From NCBI RefSeq assembly GCF_913776295.1, contig NZ_CAJYOJ010000070.1:1-60099 (forward strand): DNA of 60,099 nt, given 5' to 3'. This stretch comes from an uncultured Pedobacter sp. (GTDB lineage: Bacteria > Bacteroidota > Bacteroidia > Sphingobacteriales > Sphingobacteriaceae). The position numbers were made by a program, and so were the translations under genes. Numbering within the stretch: the first letter of the stretch is position 1; each line of letters begins with the position of its first letter. The notes beneath the pieces are model-generated. The model was not told where the DNA came from and made no database searches. It worked only from the letters and a program-made list of their open reading frames with translations. Positions 33,278 to 42,292 of the stretch are shown piece by piece.

Positions 33278-34002
33278 ATACTAAGCACCTCACAAGCTTT
33301 CTCTGCGGCGAGTTTTTCTGCATTTTTCTTGTTATAATCTCTGCCCGTACCCACTTTTTCGCCTTCTACTACCGCGCTGATAGTGAATAATTTAGTGCTT
33401 TCACCTTCACCGTTTTCAGCCAGTTCGAACAGTACATCTTTGCCATGGCGCTGGCACCATTCAATTAATTTGCTTTTAAAATTGGTTTCAGTAAGTTCGA
33501 GGGTATGGATATCGATATGTGGTTTTACGATTCTGCGCAATAAAAACTCTTTAGTAAAATTATATCCCTTATCCATGTAAATGGCACCTACGATAGCTTC
33601 GAAAGCATCTCCCAGCATCGAGTTGTGTTTGGTTTGTATGCTAACGGAACGCTGATCAAACTGGATAAGCTTATCAAAACCAATTTTTTTAGCCAATTGA
33701 TTTAAATTGGCCCGGTTTACAATCTTAGAGCGCATTTCGGTTAAAAAACCTTCTTCCTTGTAAGGATAATGTTTAAAGAGTAGTTCTGCTATTACCGAAC
33801 CGAGCACAGCATCGCCTAAAAATTCCAGACGCTCATTGCTGCTCCTGCTCCCATTTTTTAGGATTTTTGCTGCAGAGCGATGTCTGAATGCCATTCTATA
33901 AAGCGTGACATTACCTGGAACAAAGCCTAAAATGTTTTTCAGCTTTTTAACAAACTCCTTTTCAGGAGAGAGATAGAGTTTATATAATTTTAATATCGGC
34001 AT
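33274..34002 (-). CDS. rnc: Ribonuclease III
   Basis: The 242-residue enzyme cuts double-stranded RNA in rRNA and mRNA maturation. The RNase III signature SSNERLEFLGDAVLGSVIAE is near residue 53, and the second acidic motif NSMLGDAFEAIVGAIYMDKG near 125. A C-terminal dsRNA-binding domain follows (about 170-240, ending KKNAEKLAAEKACEVLSI). It lies downstream of fabF, the common Bacteroidota acpP-fabF-rnc order. Confidence 0.97.
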   Translation of the reverse strand: MPILKLYKLYLSPEKEFVKKLKNILGFVPGNVTLYRMAFRHRSAAKILKNGSRSSNERLEFLGDAVLGSVIAELLFKHYPYKEEGFLTEMRSKIVNRANLNQLAKKIGFDKLIQFDQRSVSIQTKHNSMLGDAFEAIVGAIYMDKGYNFTKEFLLRRIVKPHIDIHTLELTETNFKSKLIEWCQRHGKDVLFELAENGEGESTKLFTISAVVEGEKVGTGRDYNKKNAEKLAAEKACEVLSI

Positions 34003-34096
34003 TAAATAAATAACACAATTAACGGCTAATTAGCATATTTAACTAAGTTATCTATTTTTAATTAGCATACAAAATTATATACCAGTGCTGTTCAAA

Positions 34097-35350
34097 TTAA
34101 TCTTCGTATTTTTTGAAGATTACAGAAGCATTGTGGCCGCCAAAACCAAATGTATTACTTAAAGCCGCTCTAACAGTACGTTTTTGAGCTTTATTAAAAG
34201 TAAAATTCAATTTCGGATCAAATGCAGGATCGTCTGTAAAATGATTGATTGTTGGAGGAACGATGTCGTTTTTAACAGCAAGAATTGCTGCAATAGCTTC
34301 AACAGCTCCGGCGGCACCCAAAAGGTGGCCGGTCATTGATTTGGTTGAACTAATGTTTAAACGATAAGCATCTTCACCAAATAATGTACCAATGGCTTTG
34401 GTTTCACTAATATCGCCCAGCGGTGTAGAAGTACCATGTACATTGATATAATCTATATCAGCAGTTGTTAAACCCGCATCTTTTAGTGCATTGGTCATTA
34501 CCATTCTTGCGCCTAAACCTTCAGGATGTGGTGCCGTGATGTGATTGGCATCAGCACTCATTCCACCGCCAACAAGTTCTGCATAAATTTTTGCACCTCT
34601 TGCCTTAGCGTGTTCAAGTTCTTCCAGGATAATGGTTCCTGCACCTTCACCAGCTACAAAGCCATCGCGGTCTTTATCGAAAGGGCGTGAGGCTGTTGCC
34701 GGATCTTCATTACGTGTTGATAGGGCATGCATGGCATTAAAACCACCCATACCTGCCTCGTTGATAATTGCTTCGGAACCGCCGCTGATGATGACATCAG
34801 CCATACCCAGGCGGATGTAGTTAAACGCATCAATCATGGCGTTTGTTGATGAAGCGCAAGCCGAAACAGTTGCAAAATTTGGCCCACGCAGGCCGTATTT
34901 AATCGAAATATGGCCTGGAGCAATATCTACGATCATTTTAGGAATAAAGAATGGATTGTATCTTGGCGTACCATCTCCTTTGGCAAAATTCGAAATTTCA
35001 TCAAGGAAAGTTTTCAACCCACCTATGCCCGCACCCCAGATTACACCGATCCGGTTGGTATCTAATTTTTCAAAATCAAAACCACCATCTTTTACAGCCT
35101 CATCTGTTGCTACAAGAGCATATTGTACAAACGGATCTAGCTTACGGGCTTCTTTTTTCTCCAAAAAGTCTTCAGGATTAAAATTTTTAACCTCGCATGC
35201 GAATTTAGTTTTGAATTTTTCAGTGTCAAAACCTTTAATAGGAGCAGCGCCACTCACCCCGTTAGTCAACCCTTCCCAAAAATCAGGAACATTATTGCCT
35301 ATAGGAGTGAGCGCACCCAACCCTGTTACTACTACTCTTTTTAATTCCAT
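34097..35350 (-). CDS. fabF: Beta-ketoacyl-ACP synthase II
   Basis: The 417-residue condensing enzyme extends acyl-ACP with malonyl-ACP in fatty-acid synthesis. It starts MELKRVVVTGLGALTPIGN. The catalytic Cys lies in TVSACASSTNAMIDA near residue 165, the first His in NVHGTSTPLGD near 305 and the second in TKSMTGHLLGAAGAVEA near 340; the C-terminal SNTFGFGGHNAS loop is present. It follows acpP by 21 bp and precedes rnc by 94 bp. Confidence 0.98.
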   Translation of the reverse strand: MELKRVVVTGLGALTPIGNNVPDFWEGLTNGVSGAAPIKGFDTEKFKTKFACEVKNFNPEDFLEKKEARKLDPFVQYALVATDEAVKDGGFDFEKLDTNRIGVIWGAGIGGLKTFLDEISNFAKGDGTPRYNPFFIPKMIVDIAPGHISIKYGLRGPNFATVSACASSTNAMIDAFNYIRLGMADVIISGGSEAIINEAGMGGFNAMHALSTRNEDPATASRPFDKDRDGFVAGEGAGTIILEELEHAKARGAKIYAELVGGGMSADANHITAPHPEGLGARMVMTNALKDAGLTTADIDYINVHGTSTPLGDISETKAIGTLFGEDAYRLNISSTKSMTGHLLGAAGAVEAIAAILAVKNDIVPPTINHFTDDPAFDPKLNFTFNKAQKRTVRAALSNTFGFGGHNASVIFKKYED

Positions 35351-35371
35351 TTATACTGAAAAAGCGTAATT

Positions 35372-35608
35372 CTATTTAACGTTTTTTTCCAAATAAGCAA
35401 TTGCCTGGCCAACTGTACCGATGGTTTCAGCCTGATCATCAGGAATAGCTACATTGAATTCTTTTTCAAATTCCATAATCAATTCTACGGTATCTAAAGA
35501 ATCTGCACCTAAATCGTTGGTGAATGAAGCCTCTGGCGTAACTTCGCTTTCGTCAACACCTAGTTTTTCTACGATAATAGCCTTAACTCTTGAAGCAATA
35601 TCAGACAT
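35372..35608 (-). CDS. acpP: Acyl carrier protein
   Basis: The 78-residue acidic protein has GADSLDTVELIMEFE with the phosphopantetheine attachment Ser37. It carries growing acyl chains in fatty-acid synthesis. It is the first gene of acpP-fabF-rnc and has a near-consensus promoter at 35642-35672. Confidence 0.98.
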   Translation of the reverse strand: MSDIASRVKAIIVEKLGVDESEVTPEASFTNDLGADSLDTVELIMEFEKEFNVAIPDDQAETIGTVGQAIAYLEKNVK

Positions 35609-35641
35609 AATTTTATAATTTAATGGTTAAATAATTCTGTG

Positions 35642-35672
35642 CAAAGAAAAATAAATTCTTACAATTTTCAAA
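35642..35672 (-). promoter_or_regulatory. Promoter of acpP-fabF
   Basis: On the minus strand TTTG (35669-35672), a 19-nt spacer and TTTCTTTG (35642-35649), one base off TAnnTTTG, followed by CA as in other strong promoters here. Confidence 0.65.
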
Positions 35673-35765
35673 TGTTTTTATTTCGATACGTATTTTGGTA
35701 CCTCAATAACACAGCGAATATAGAATTAGTTTTTTAATTTCGTTCTGTAAATAATTTATTTCGCT

Positions 35766-36185
35766 TTGAATAAGACTTATCTAAAACTTACCTTAGACCT
35801 TGATTTTACACTAATTGCGATTACAGCACCCCTAAAAGACTATGTGCTCTGCCACAAAATTAATACCCGGCTAAATACACAATTTGAAAAAATAGAGGAT
35901 CATGAAATATTTTTTAATATCGATGAACCAGCCTGGTCTTTCTCTAAGTATTACTTTTTTGTAGAGCAAGGTGAAGTAGAGTACTATTTAATCTGCAATA
36001 AAAGTAGCGATGGCTTCCTCATTCCGGAAATGAGCAAAGTAGATTTTTTTATTATCATAAAAGAATTTATCGATAAGGAGGATTTGGATTATTTAATCAA
36101 CGGATTGAATAAACTGCCTGATATACAAGTGGCTGCAAAGATTGATCCGACAAAATTAAAGAGCCGCGAAAATTTGGTAATATAA
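35766..36185 (+). CDS. IPExxxVDY family protein
   Basis: The 139-residue protein carries IPEMSKVDFFII near residue 89, the motif that names this Bacteroidota-restricted family; function is unknown. It starts with MNKTYLKLTLDLDFTLIAIT, encoded with a TTG start codon at 35766; no ATG is available upstream or near the start. The protein is acidic, has no signal peptide, and is likely cytoplasmic. Neighbours acpP-fabF-rnc (divergent) and pyk (downstream, same strand) match the arrangement expected for this family. Confidence 0.85.
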   Translation: MNKTYLKLTLDLDFTLIAITAPLKDYVLCHKINTRLNTQFEKIEDHEIFFNIDEPAWSFSKYYFFVEQGEVEYYLICNKSSDGFLIPEMSKVDFFIIIKEFIDKEDLDYLINGLNKLPDIQVAAKIDPTKLKSRENLVI

Positions 36186-36199
36186 AAATTATATACATG

Positions 36200-36222
36200 G
36201 TGTATTAAATACACTATATTTG
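36200..36222 (+). promoter_or_regulatory. pyk promoter with palindromic operator-like site
   Basis: The perfect palindrome GTGTATTAAATACAC (36200-36214) directly abuts TATATTTG (36215-36222), a consensus -7 box. No TTTG occupies the -33 position; the palindrome fills the spacer. This layout fits a site for a dimeric regulator. Regulator identity is unknown. Confidence 0.6.
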
Positions 36223-36264
36223 GCGGTTACAAACAAAGAACAAAAAAACAAAATATATAAAATT

Positions 36265-36317
36265 TAATGCAGTTTGATTATTTTAGATAATAATTATGCT
36301 TTCTTTAAACTGCATTA
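36265..36317 (+). promoter_or_regulatory. Long hairpin in the pyk leader
   Basis: TAATGCAGTTT (36265-36275) and AAACTGCATTA (36307-36317) form a perfect 11-bp stem around 31 nt that contains ATTAT/ATAAT arms. It lies in the predicted 107-nt leader and ends 17 nt before the ATG, so it could affect translation or mRNA stability. No known riboswitch class was recognised. Confidence 0.55.
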
Positions 36318-36334
36318 CTAAAATCAATTAATAG

Positions 36335-37765
36335 ATGAAACCTTTTCATTCGAGAACTAAAATTGTTGCCACGCTTGGGCCTGCATCAGCAAAACCAGAT
36401 GTATTATATAGTATGTTTAACGCAGGTTTAGATGTTTGCCGTCTAAATTTTTCACATGGATCACAAGCAGATCATCAAGCGGTTTTGGATACCATCCGCG
36501 ATTTAAACAAAAAATACGACTATAATGTAGGTATTCTTGCCGATTTACAAGGTCCAAAAATCCGTATTGGTTTAGTAAAAGAAGGTGGTATCAACCTGAT
36601 CAACGGAACTACTACCGTAATTACAACGAATGAATGTATTGGTAACGAAGAACGTATTTATATTACTTACCAAAATTTCCCTCAGGATGTTCAGGCTGGT
36701 GAAATTATCCTTTTGGATGATGGAAAGCTTCAGATGAAAGTGATTTCTACCAATTTAAAAGATGAAGTAGTTTGTGAGGTTGTTCATGGTGGAATTTTAA
36801 CGTCGAGAAAAGGTGTTAACCTGCCAAATACTAAAGTTTCTATTCCTTCTTTAACACCCGAAGACCGCGAAAACTTAGAGTTTGTTTTAGAGAACGATGT
36901 AGAATGGATCGGTTTATCGTTCGTGCGTAAAGCGGAAGATATCACCGAACTTAAAAATATTATTGCAGAGCGCGGTAAAACTGCCCGCGTAATTGCCAAA
37001 ATCGAAAAACCGGAGGCTATTGCCAATATTGACGAGATTATTGCTGCAACTGATGGTATTATGGTTGCCCGCGGCGATTTAGGTGTGGAATGTCCGATGG
37101 AAGAAGTGCCGTTATTACAGAAAATGATTGTTGCAAAGTGCCGGGCGGCTTCAAAACCGGTAATTGTAGCTACCCAGATGTTGGAAAGTATGATCACCAC
37201 ACCCCGCCCAACACGTGCGGAGGTGAATGATGTGGCCAACTCTGTTTTGGACGGTGCTGATGCGGTAATGTTAAGTGGTGAAACCTCAGTTGGCGAATTC
37301 CCGCTGATTGTGATCGAAACGATGCAGAAAATTATCCAGAACATCGAAGAAAACAACTATCCTTTCCATCCTGATAAGTTTTTAAAACCAAAATCGCCTT
37401 CTTTCTTAAGTGATGCGATTTGCGACTCTGCTTGTTTCCTGGCGAAACAAACCAATGCAGTTGGTATTGTATCCATGACTTTAAGCGGTTATACTGCTTT
37501 CGAAATTTCAAGTCACCGTCCGGAAGCCCTAACTTTTATTTTTACCAGTAACAGGGCATTGTTAAACGCGGTAAGTTTGCTTTGGGGGGTAAGAGGTTTC
37601 TATTATGATAATTGGGAAAGTACCGATAATACTATTATTGAGGTAAACGAATTCTTAAAAAGTAAAAAATTGGTTAAACAAGGTGATATCATCATCAATA
37701 CTGCCGCTATTCCAATCGAAGCGAAAGGTAAAACCAATATGTTAAAAATTACCGTTATAGATTAA
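36335..37765 (+). CDS. pyk: Pyruvate kinase
   Basis: The 476-residue enzyme makes pyruvate and ATP from phosphoenolpyruvate and ADP. It begins with RTKIVATLGPASAKP, has ADLQGPKIRIG near residue 70, the active-site IAKIEKPEAIANIDEIIAAT near 225 with catalytic Lys, the metal-binding MVARGDLGVE near 247, and DGADAVMLSGETSVG near 310. A C-terminal regulatory domain is complete. The gene is monocistronic: own promoter with palindrome, structured leader, and strong terminator at 37787-37817. Confidence 0.98.
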   Translation: MKPFHSRTKIVATLGPASAKPDVLYSMFNAGLDVCRLNFSHGSQADHQAVLDTIRDLNKKYDYNVGILADLQGPKIRIGLVKEGGINLINGTTTVITTNECIGNEERIYITYQNFPQDVQAGEIILLDDGKLQMKVISTNLKDEVVCEVVHGGILTSRKGVNLPNTKVSIPSLTPEDRENLEFVLENDVEWIGLSFVRKAEDITELKNIIAERGKTARVIAKIEKPEAIANIDEIIAATDGIMVARGDLGVECPMEEVPLLQKMIVAKCRAASKPVIVATQMLESMITTPRPTRAEVNDVANSVLDGADAVMLSGETSVGEFPLIVIETMQKIIQNIEENNYPFHPDKFLKPKSPSFLSDAICDSACFLAKQTNAVGIVSMTLSGYTAFEISSHRPEALTFIFTSNRALLNAVSLLWGVRGFYYDNWESTDNTIIEVNEFLKSKKLVKQGDIIINTAAIPIEAKGKTNMLKITVID

Positions 37766-37786
37766 TTATATATAATTTATTACAAG

Positions 37787-37817
37787 GCGCTTCATTTTAA
37801 ATGAGGCGCTTTTTTTA
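37787..37817 (+). terminator. Terminator of pyk
   Basis: GCGCTTCATTT and AAATGAGGCGC form a stem with one G-T pair (37787-37809), followed by about eight T residues. Confidence 0.9.
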
Positions 37818-38160
37818 TGCCTGATCTTTTAAACATCAGGCTAGCCGCTTATACTTATCTAAAGATATACTTGGGGTTTAATTCAGATTTTGGTCGGGTG
37901 GAATTGTCATAAGTCCGACGAAACCCCGGATTAAGTCCGTCAAAAGTCCGTTTAAGGACACTGGCTGCCTTCTTTGCTAACCGTCGTTTCGACCGCAGTG
38001 GAGAAATATTTGCAATATGTTTTATACGACTTCAGCTTTAAAAAGAACAAGCGGTTAGATGGGATATAACTTAACAAAAGACTAAATTCATCAGACCGAA
38101 TTTCTTGTCATTAATTTTTATGGAGATATGAATAAAAAAATTACTTTTGCAGTCCGATAC
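37818..38160. other. Intergenic region with repeat fragments before tRNA-Ser
   Basis: No gene is visible. At 37905-37960 the word AAGTCCG recurs three times with short spacers. At 37984-38008 is CGTTTCGACCGCAGTGGAGA, similar to fragments near 16330. The 60-codon frame at 38128-38310 crosses the tRNA and terminator and is rejected. Confidence 0.5.
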
Positions 38161-38247
38161 GGAGAGGTGTCTGAGTGGTCGAAAGAGCAAGCCTGGAAAG
38201 TTTGTATACTGGCAACGGTATCGAGGGTTCGAATCCCTCTCTCTCCG
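38161..38247 (+). tRNA. tRNA-Ser(GGA)
   Basis: Acceptor GGAGAGG (38161-38167) pairs with TCTCTCC (38240-38246) with one G-T pair; discriminator G38247. The anticodon arm CAAGC-CTGGAAA-GTTTG gives GGA, reading UCC and UCU. The variable arm and T arm (GAGGG-TTCGAAT-CCCTC) are normal and the total is 87 nt. No CCA is encoded. It gives a local reference for a normal class II tRNA against the aberrant pair at 1025-1360. Confidence 0.96.
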
Positions 38248-38250
38248 CTG

Positions 38251-38284
38251 AGCGGGAGAATTGAAAAATTCTCCCGCTTTTTTG
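38251..38284 (+). terminator. Terminator after tRNA-Ser
   Basis: AGCGGGAGAATT (38251-38262) pairs perfectly with AATTCTCCCGCT (38267-38278) around GAAA, then a T run. Confidence 0.92.
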
Positions 38285-38457
38285 TATCATCCAATAGTGC
38301 AAATCCCTAATGATGTCGAATCTGACATCGACCTGAACTGCGTAAATTTAATTTTTGAAACAGGAGTATCGCAGATTAAAACATTTTATACCTATCTCAA
38401 GAATACGCTTATATCCTTTCTTTATTCTATTATTTAATAGCTTGGATTGTATTTAAT

Positions 38458-39470
38458 AACCTGAGTTCGATTATAATTTTTAGAAAAAAAATTAGTCAAT
38501 CAAAGTAATTATGCTTATATTTAAGTATCTGACATTCAAATATTTAAACATAAAAACAGATGATTGACTACTCTAAAATTAGCGATATTTTTTGTCTTGT
38601 AGATGAGTTCTGCAAAGATTTTGATCAAACTACAAGTCCTTTTCTTTTGGGCAAGCCCTCCAAGCGTCCTGCGACCATGTCTAAGAGTGAAGTGATCTCT
38701 ATCTGTCTGTTCTTCCATCTGAGCGAGTTCAGGTGCTTTAAACACTTCTATCTGTTTTATCTCCAAAAGCATATGCAAAGCGAATTTCCGAATACTGTAT
38801 CCTATAACCGCTTTGTTGAACTCAGCCAGAGCGTGCTCATGCCAATGACGATCTTCCTGAAAACCTGCTGTTTAGGTCGCTGTACGGGTATTTCATTTGT
38901 GGATTCCACCCCTATTCGGGGCTGCAACAAAAAGCGTATAAAAAGAAACAAGGTATTTAAGGGGATAGCGGAGGTGGGAAAATCCACAATGGGCTGGTTC
39001 TATGGATTTAAGCTGCACATCGTAATCAATGACAGGGGAGAGATATTAAATTTTGCCATCACCCAGGCCAATGTGGACGATAGGGAGCCACTGAAGAACG
39101 AGAGCTTTTTAAAAGCTGTGTTCGGAAAGCTTCTCGCTGACAAAGGGTATATATCAGAACATTTAGTCAAAATACTGTTCGTCAGCGACATACATCTGGT
39201 TACCAGTAACAGGAACAATATGAAAAATAGCCTGATGACCATGAATGATAAAATTATGCTCCGCAAAAGATCTGTGATAGAAACCGTTAATGATGAGCTT
39301 AAAAACATATGCCAGATAGAACATTCAAGACATAGGTCATTCGCTAATTTTATCTCAAATATTATAGCAGGCCTAATCGCATACTCGTTCTTTCCTAAAA
39401 AGCCCGCTATTAACTATCAAACTAAACAATCATCTCAGATTTTTGCATTCTGATTAATCGAACTCAGGTT
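38458..39470 (+). mobile_element. IS982-family insertion sequence
   Basis: The element is bounded by perfect 15-bp inverted repeats, AACCTGAGTTCGATT at 38458-38472 and AATCGAACTCAGGTT at 39456-39470 (16 bp with the next base). It is about 1013 bp with one transposase gene, the usual size of IS982 elements. No clear target duplication is seen: the left flank ends TTTAAT and the right flank begins TGTAAT. The right end interrupts a tetX-like gene, whose missing 3' part is not found on the left side. That fits an IS-linked deletion. Confidence 0.88.
38560..39453 (+). CDS. IS982 family transposase
   Basis: The 297-residue transposase has the IS982-type DDE triad: Asp115 in GISFVDSTPIRG, Asp194 in LLADKGYISE and Glu241 in KRSVIETVNDELKNI, plus GWFYGFKLHIVIND near 145. 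All parts are intact, so it may be active. The gene fills most of the element; its stop lies 3 bp before the right inverted repeat. No second frame or passenger gene is present. Confidence 0.92.
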   Translation: MIDYSKISDIFCLVDEFCKDFDQTTSPFLLGKPSKRPATMSKSEVISICLFFHLSEFRCFKHFYLFYLQKHMQSEFPNTVSYNRFVELSQSVLMPMTIFLKTCCLGRCTGISFVDSTPIRGCNKKRIKRNKVFKGIAEVGKSTMGWFYGFKLHIVINDRGEILNFAITQANVDDREPLKNESFLKAVFGKLLADKGYISEHLVKILFVSDIHLVTSNRNNMKNSLMTMNDKIMLRKRSVIETVNDELKNICQIEHSRHRSFANFISNIIAGLIAYSFFPKKPAINYQTKQSSQIFAF

Positions 39471-40263
39471 TGTAATGTTCATTCCAATCCATAAATCTGT
39501 CTAAAAGAAATGTTCGAATACTGTCTTGATTCTGAAAGTTTAATCCAGTATGCTCATCATCGCCATTTTCAGGCTTTTTAAAAATAACACCATAGGTTAA
39601 CACACCATTATTATCCGGATTTGCTACCAATAAATTTCCTCCGCAGGCAGCCATTAATCGATTACCACTGCATAGTCGGGAAAATTCAGGGCAATTTAAT
39701 TTAGGTTGAGGTACATCGCCTTGTATGATAAAAGTTCCGGTGTTTTCAGCGACCGTATCGGTAATGTATGTTTTTATTTTGGACATTCCGCCATTTGCTA
39801 CGATAATAAAGTCGGCAGTTGCTAATGTTTCGTTTTCAAATTGCAAATGCCATTTATCATCACAAACTTCAAGTTCTTTACATTTGCTGTCCCAGATTAC
39901 GGTATCCTGTTTCAAGCGGTTTAACAATATTTTTCTGAGGTCATTTCTGTTAATTTCAGGATTGTCGTATTGATTTTCGGGTGTAACCGGTTTGGTGAAT
40001 AATATTTTTCCATTTTCATCGGTCATCATCATGCCCATGGGCTTTGCTATAGCGTAATAACTTTCCAGTAAACCAATTTTCTTCATCACTACCTGTCCCG
40101 AATTTTTGTGCAAATCGAGCGTACCACCCCAAATCCTGGCTTGCGGATCTTTATCTCTTTCATAAACAGTTACTGCAATTCCTTTTTGCTGTAATAATAT
40201 GGCCATGGTCAGGCCAACAGGTCCTGCACCGATAATAGCCACTTTTTTTTGTTTTAGTATCAT
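39454..40263 (-). pseudogene. TetX-like FAD-dependent monooxygenase, 3' end removed by IS
   Basis: The remaining 269 codons encode a group A flavin monooxygenase close to TetX: FAD motif VAIIGAGPVGLTMAILLQQKG-like segment at residues 7-27, ARIWGGTLDLHKNSGQVVMK near 45, and the GDVPQPKLNCPEF and NLLVANPDNNGVLTY substrate-domain parts. Full-length relatives are about 380 residues. The frame ends KPEFD-stop, and those last codons come from the IS inverted repeat (39456-39470). The start 40263 (MILKQKKVAI) is preferred over the longer frame. The FAD domain is complete but the C-terminal helix is lost, so activity is unlikely. TetX-type enzymes hydroxylate tetracyclines or other polycyclic substrates; this copy's substrate is unknown. 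Confidence 0.85.
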
Positions 40264-40347
40264 TGTCTTTAATTGATACACAAAGTTATAAGTCGGTTTA
40301 TGTGCAAAATATCTATATTGGACATAAAAATAGTCGTAAGAGACTTT

Positions 40348-41311
40348 ATGGAAACGTTAGATCAAGCAGTTCCCGGTGTGCTGAAAAGATTAGCCAGCGT
40401 ATTGGGGACTCCATTAAAAAATACAAGATTAGACATACCGCCGCAGTTTGGTAGCGGATATTGCATGGGCTTTGTTTTTAATGAATACATCCGTATGCTT
40501 GTTAGCCATAATGAGCTTCATGACGATGTAATTGTCCAAAATCCTGATGTCGATCCTGCTAAGAGAATGATATTTTTCAAGTTTCAAAACATATTTTCAA
40601 AAGCAGAAACGTCATCAGCCCTCAAGTATACCGTGCCCTTGGTGTTAATAGGAACCAGTCGGATCAATACTGATGATATGATTTCCATCCATACCAATAC
40701 GGCTACCATTAATATAGAAGTTGATGCAAATTATTTAAGCGGTTTGTTTACTTCCTCACAAGAATCATCAGTTTTGAAAGGCCTTTTGCAAAATAAACGC
40801 CCTCTTTTGTTCGAGCAGATCATGTATCCTTCTTTACAAAAAATTGTGGACGAAATTATAGCTGGACCAACCAATGAAACGTTTAAACTTTTCTTTTTAA
40901 GGGTGAAGGCTGAAGAACTGATTTGCAGGCTATTGATGGAACTGGAAAACCGCGATGAAAAGCAATTACATGCTTTAAACAATCATGATATACAATCTAT
41001 TTACCGCATAAAAAAAGCAAATACTTGAACATTTGGAAACACCGCCGGTGATTAAAGAACTTGCACTCGCTGCGCATATGAGCCCAACTAAACTGAAGCG
41101 TTTATTTAAGCAAATTTTTGGCGACAGCATTTTTAGTTATTATCAGCAGTTTAGAATGCAGGAAGCTGCCCTTTTATTGATGGCGGAAAAGTTATCTGTA
41201 TCAGCCGTTGGTTACCGGATGGGTTTTACAAACCTCAGCCATTTTTCCAGAATATTTAAAGCGCATATTGGCATGAACCCTAAACATTACGCATTAAAAG
41301 GATCAAACTAA
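40348..41311 (+). pseudogene. AraC family regulator, frameshifted
   Basis: Two frames together make one AraC-type regulator. Residues from METLDQAVPGVLKRLASVLG to DIQSIYRIKK form the ligand domain. After the A7 run at 41010-41016 the frame stops at 41026-41028. In the +1 frame the protein continues QILEHLETPPVIKELALAAH, then MSPTKLKRLFKQIFGDSIF, and GYRMGFTNLSHFSRIFKAH, a complete AraC helix-turn-helix. One base too many in the A run explains it. It is divergent from the truncated tetX-like gene and was probably its regulator. Slippage at the A run could restore some product. Confidence 0.78.
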
Positions 41312-41396
41312 TATACAAGTTCAAAACTTCATTCTCCTTTGAGCTAATAGATATAAACAGTTAAAAAAGAACAAAATTCTGAATTCCACCCTTTGA

Positions 41397-42284
41397 TCAG
41401 TTGAAACCCTGACGAAATTCAACTGGTGATAAATTGGTCTTCTTTTTGAAAAGTGTGCTAAAGGATTGCGCATGTTCAAAGCCTAGTGCGTATGCGATTT
41501 CGCTAACTGAAAGATTAGTGGTGGAAAGTTTTTCTTTTGCTTTTGCAATCAGTTTTTCATGAATATGCTGCTGTGTATTTTGCCCGGTATGAACCCGAAG
41601 CAGGTCACTCAGGTAGTTTGGCGACAGGTTCATCTGTCCGGCAATATATTGTACCGTGAGTAAATTGTTAATGTCGCTGTTAAAGTAATCATCTATCAAT
41701 TTCTCAAACCTGGCCAAAAGGGCTAAATTATTATTTTTGCGGGTCAGAAATTGTCGCTCGTAAAAACGGTTGGAATATTTTAGAAGGCTCTCGATCTGCG
41801 TAAGAATGATGTCTTGGGTATGTTTATCAATATGCTGGCACTCCTGATCAATTTTATGGAGGATCGAGATCAGATCAGCTTCTTCCTCTGCCGACAGGTG
41901 TAATGCTTCATTAACTGCATAGTCGAAAAAGCCGTAATGATGAATGTTACCCGCCAGCGTATGCTGTAATAAAAAGTCTGGATGGAAGATCAGGAGATAA
42001 CCAGACCCGCATTCCATATTCTGCAGGTCTAGTTGTTGCACCTGGTTGGGCGCGGTAAAACTCAATACGCCTTTATCATAATCATAATGCTGCTGCCCAT
42101 ACCTGATTTTACCCTTAGCTTCACGTTTAAGCGCGACACAATAAAAGCGGTTAACGAAACCCTTCCAGATTTCATCTTCTAAGAAAACACTTTCTGCCAG
42201 ATTAATCACGCTCACCAGTGGGTGGCGGGGTTCCGGTAACGACAGTAAACGATGAAATTCTGATATGGAGTTAATGGCATTCAT
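41397..42284 (-). CDS. AraC family transcriptional regulator
   Basis: The 295-residue regulator has an N-terminal cupin-like sensing region with YDYDKGVLSFTAPNQ near residue 66 and a C-terminal AraC double helix-turn-helix: IAGQMNLSPNYLSDLLRVHT near 215 and VSEIAYALGFEHAQSFSTLF near 265, ending LSPVEFRQGF. It starts 8 bp after the aldo/keto reductase gene stop on the same strand, so the pair is likely one operon and the regulator may control it. The effector is unknown. Confidence 0.9.
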   Translation of the reverse strand: MNAINSISEFHRLLSLPEPRHPLVSVINLAESVFLEDEIWKGFVNRFYCVALKREAKGKIRYGQQHYDYDKGVLSFTAPNQVQQLDLQNMECGSGYLLIFHPDFLLQHTLAGNIHHYGFFDYAVNEALHLSAEEEADLISILHKIDQECQHIDKHTQDIILTQIESLLKYSNRFYERQFLTRKNNNLALLARFEKLIDDYFNSDINNLLTVQYIAGQMNLSPNYLSDLLRVHTGQNTQQHIHEKLIAKAKEKLSTTNLSVSEIAYALGFEHAQSFSTLFKKKTNLSPVEFRQGFN

Positions 42285-42292
42285 AAACAAAA

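Noticed and set aside
38128..38310. Plus-strand frame over the tRNA-Ser
   Set aside because: It runs through the tRNA cloverleaf and its terminator.
38458..42290. Composite transposon or resistance island around the tetX-like gene
   Set aside because: Only one IS copy is present, no second inverted-repeat pair was found, and base composition of the neighbouring genes is ordinary.
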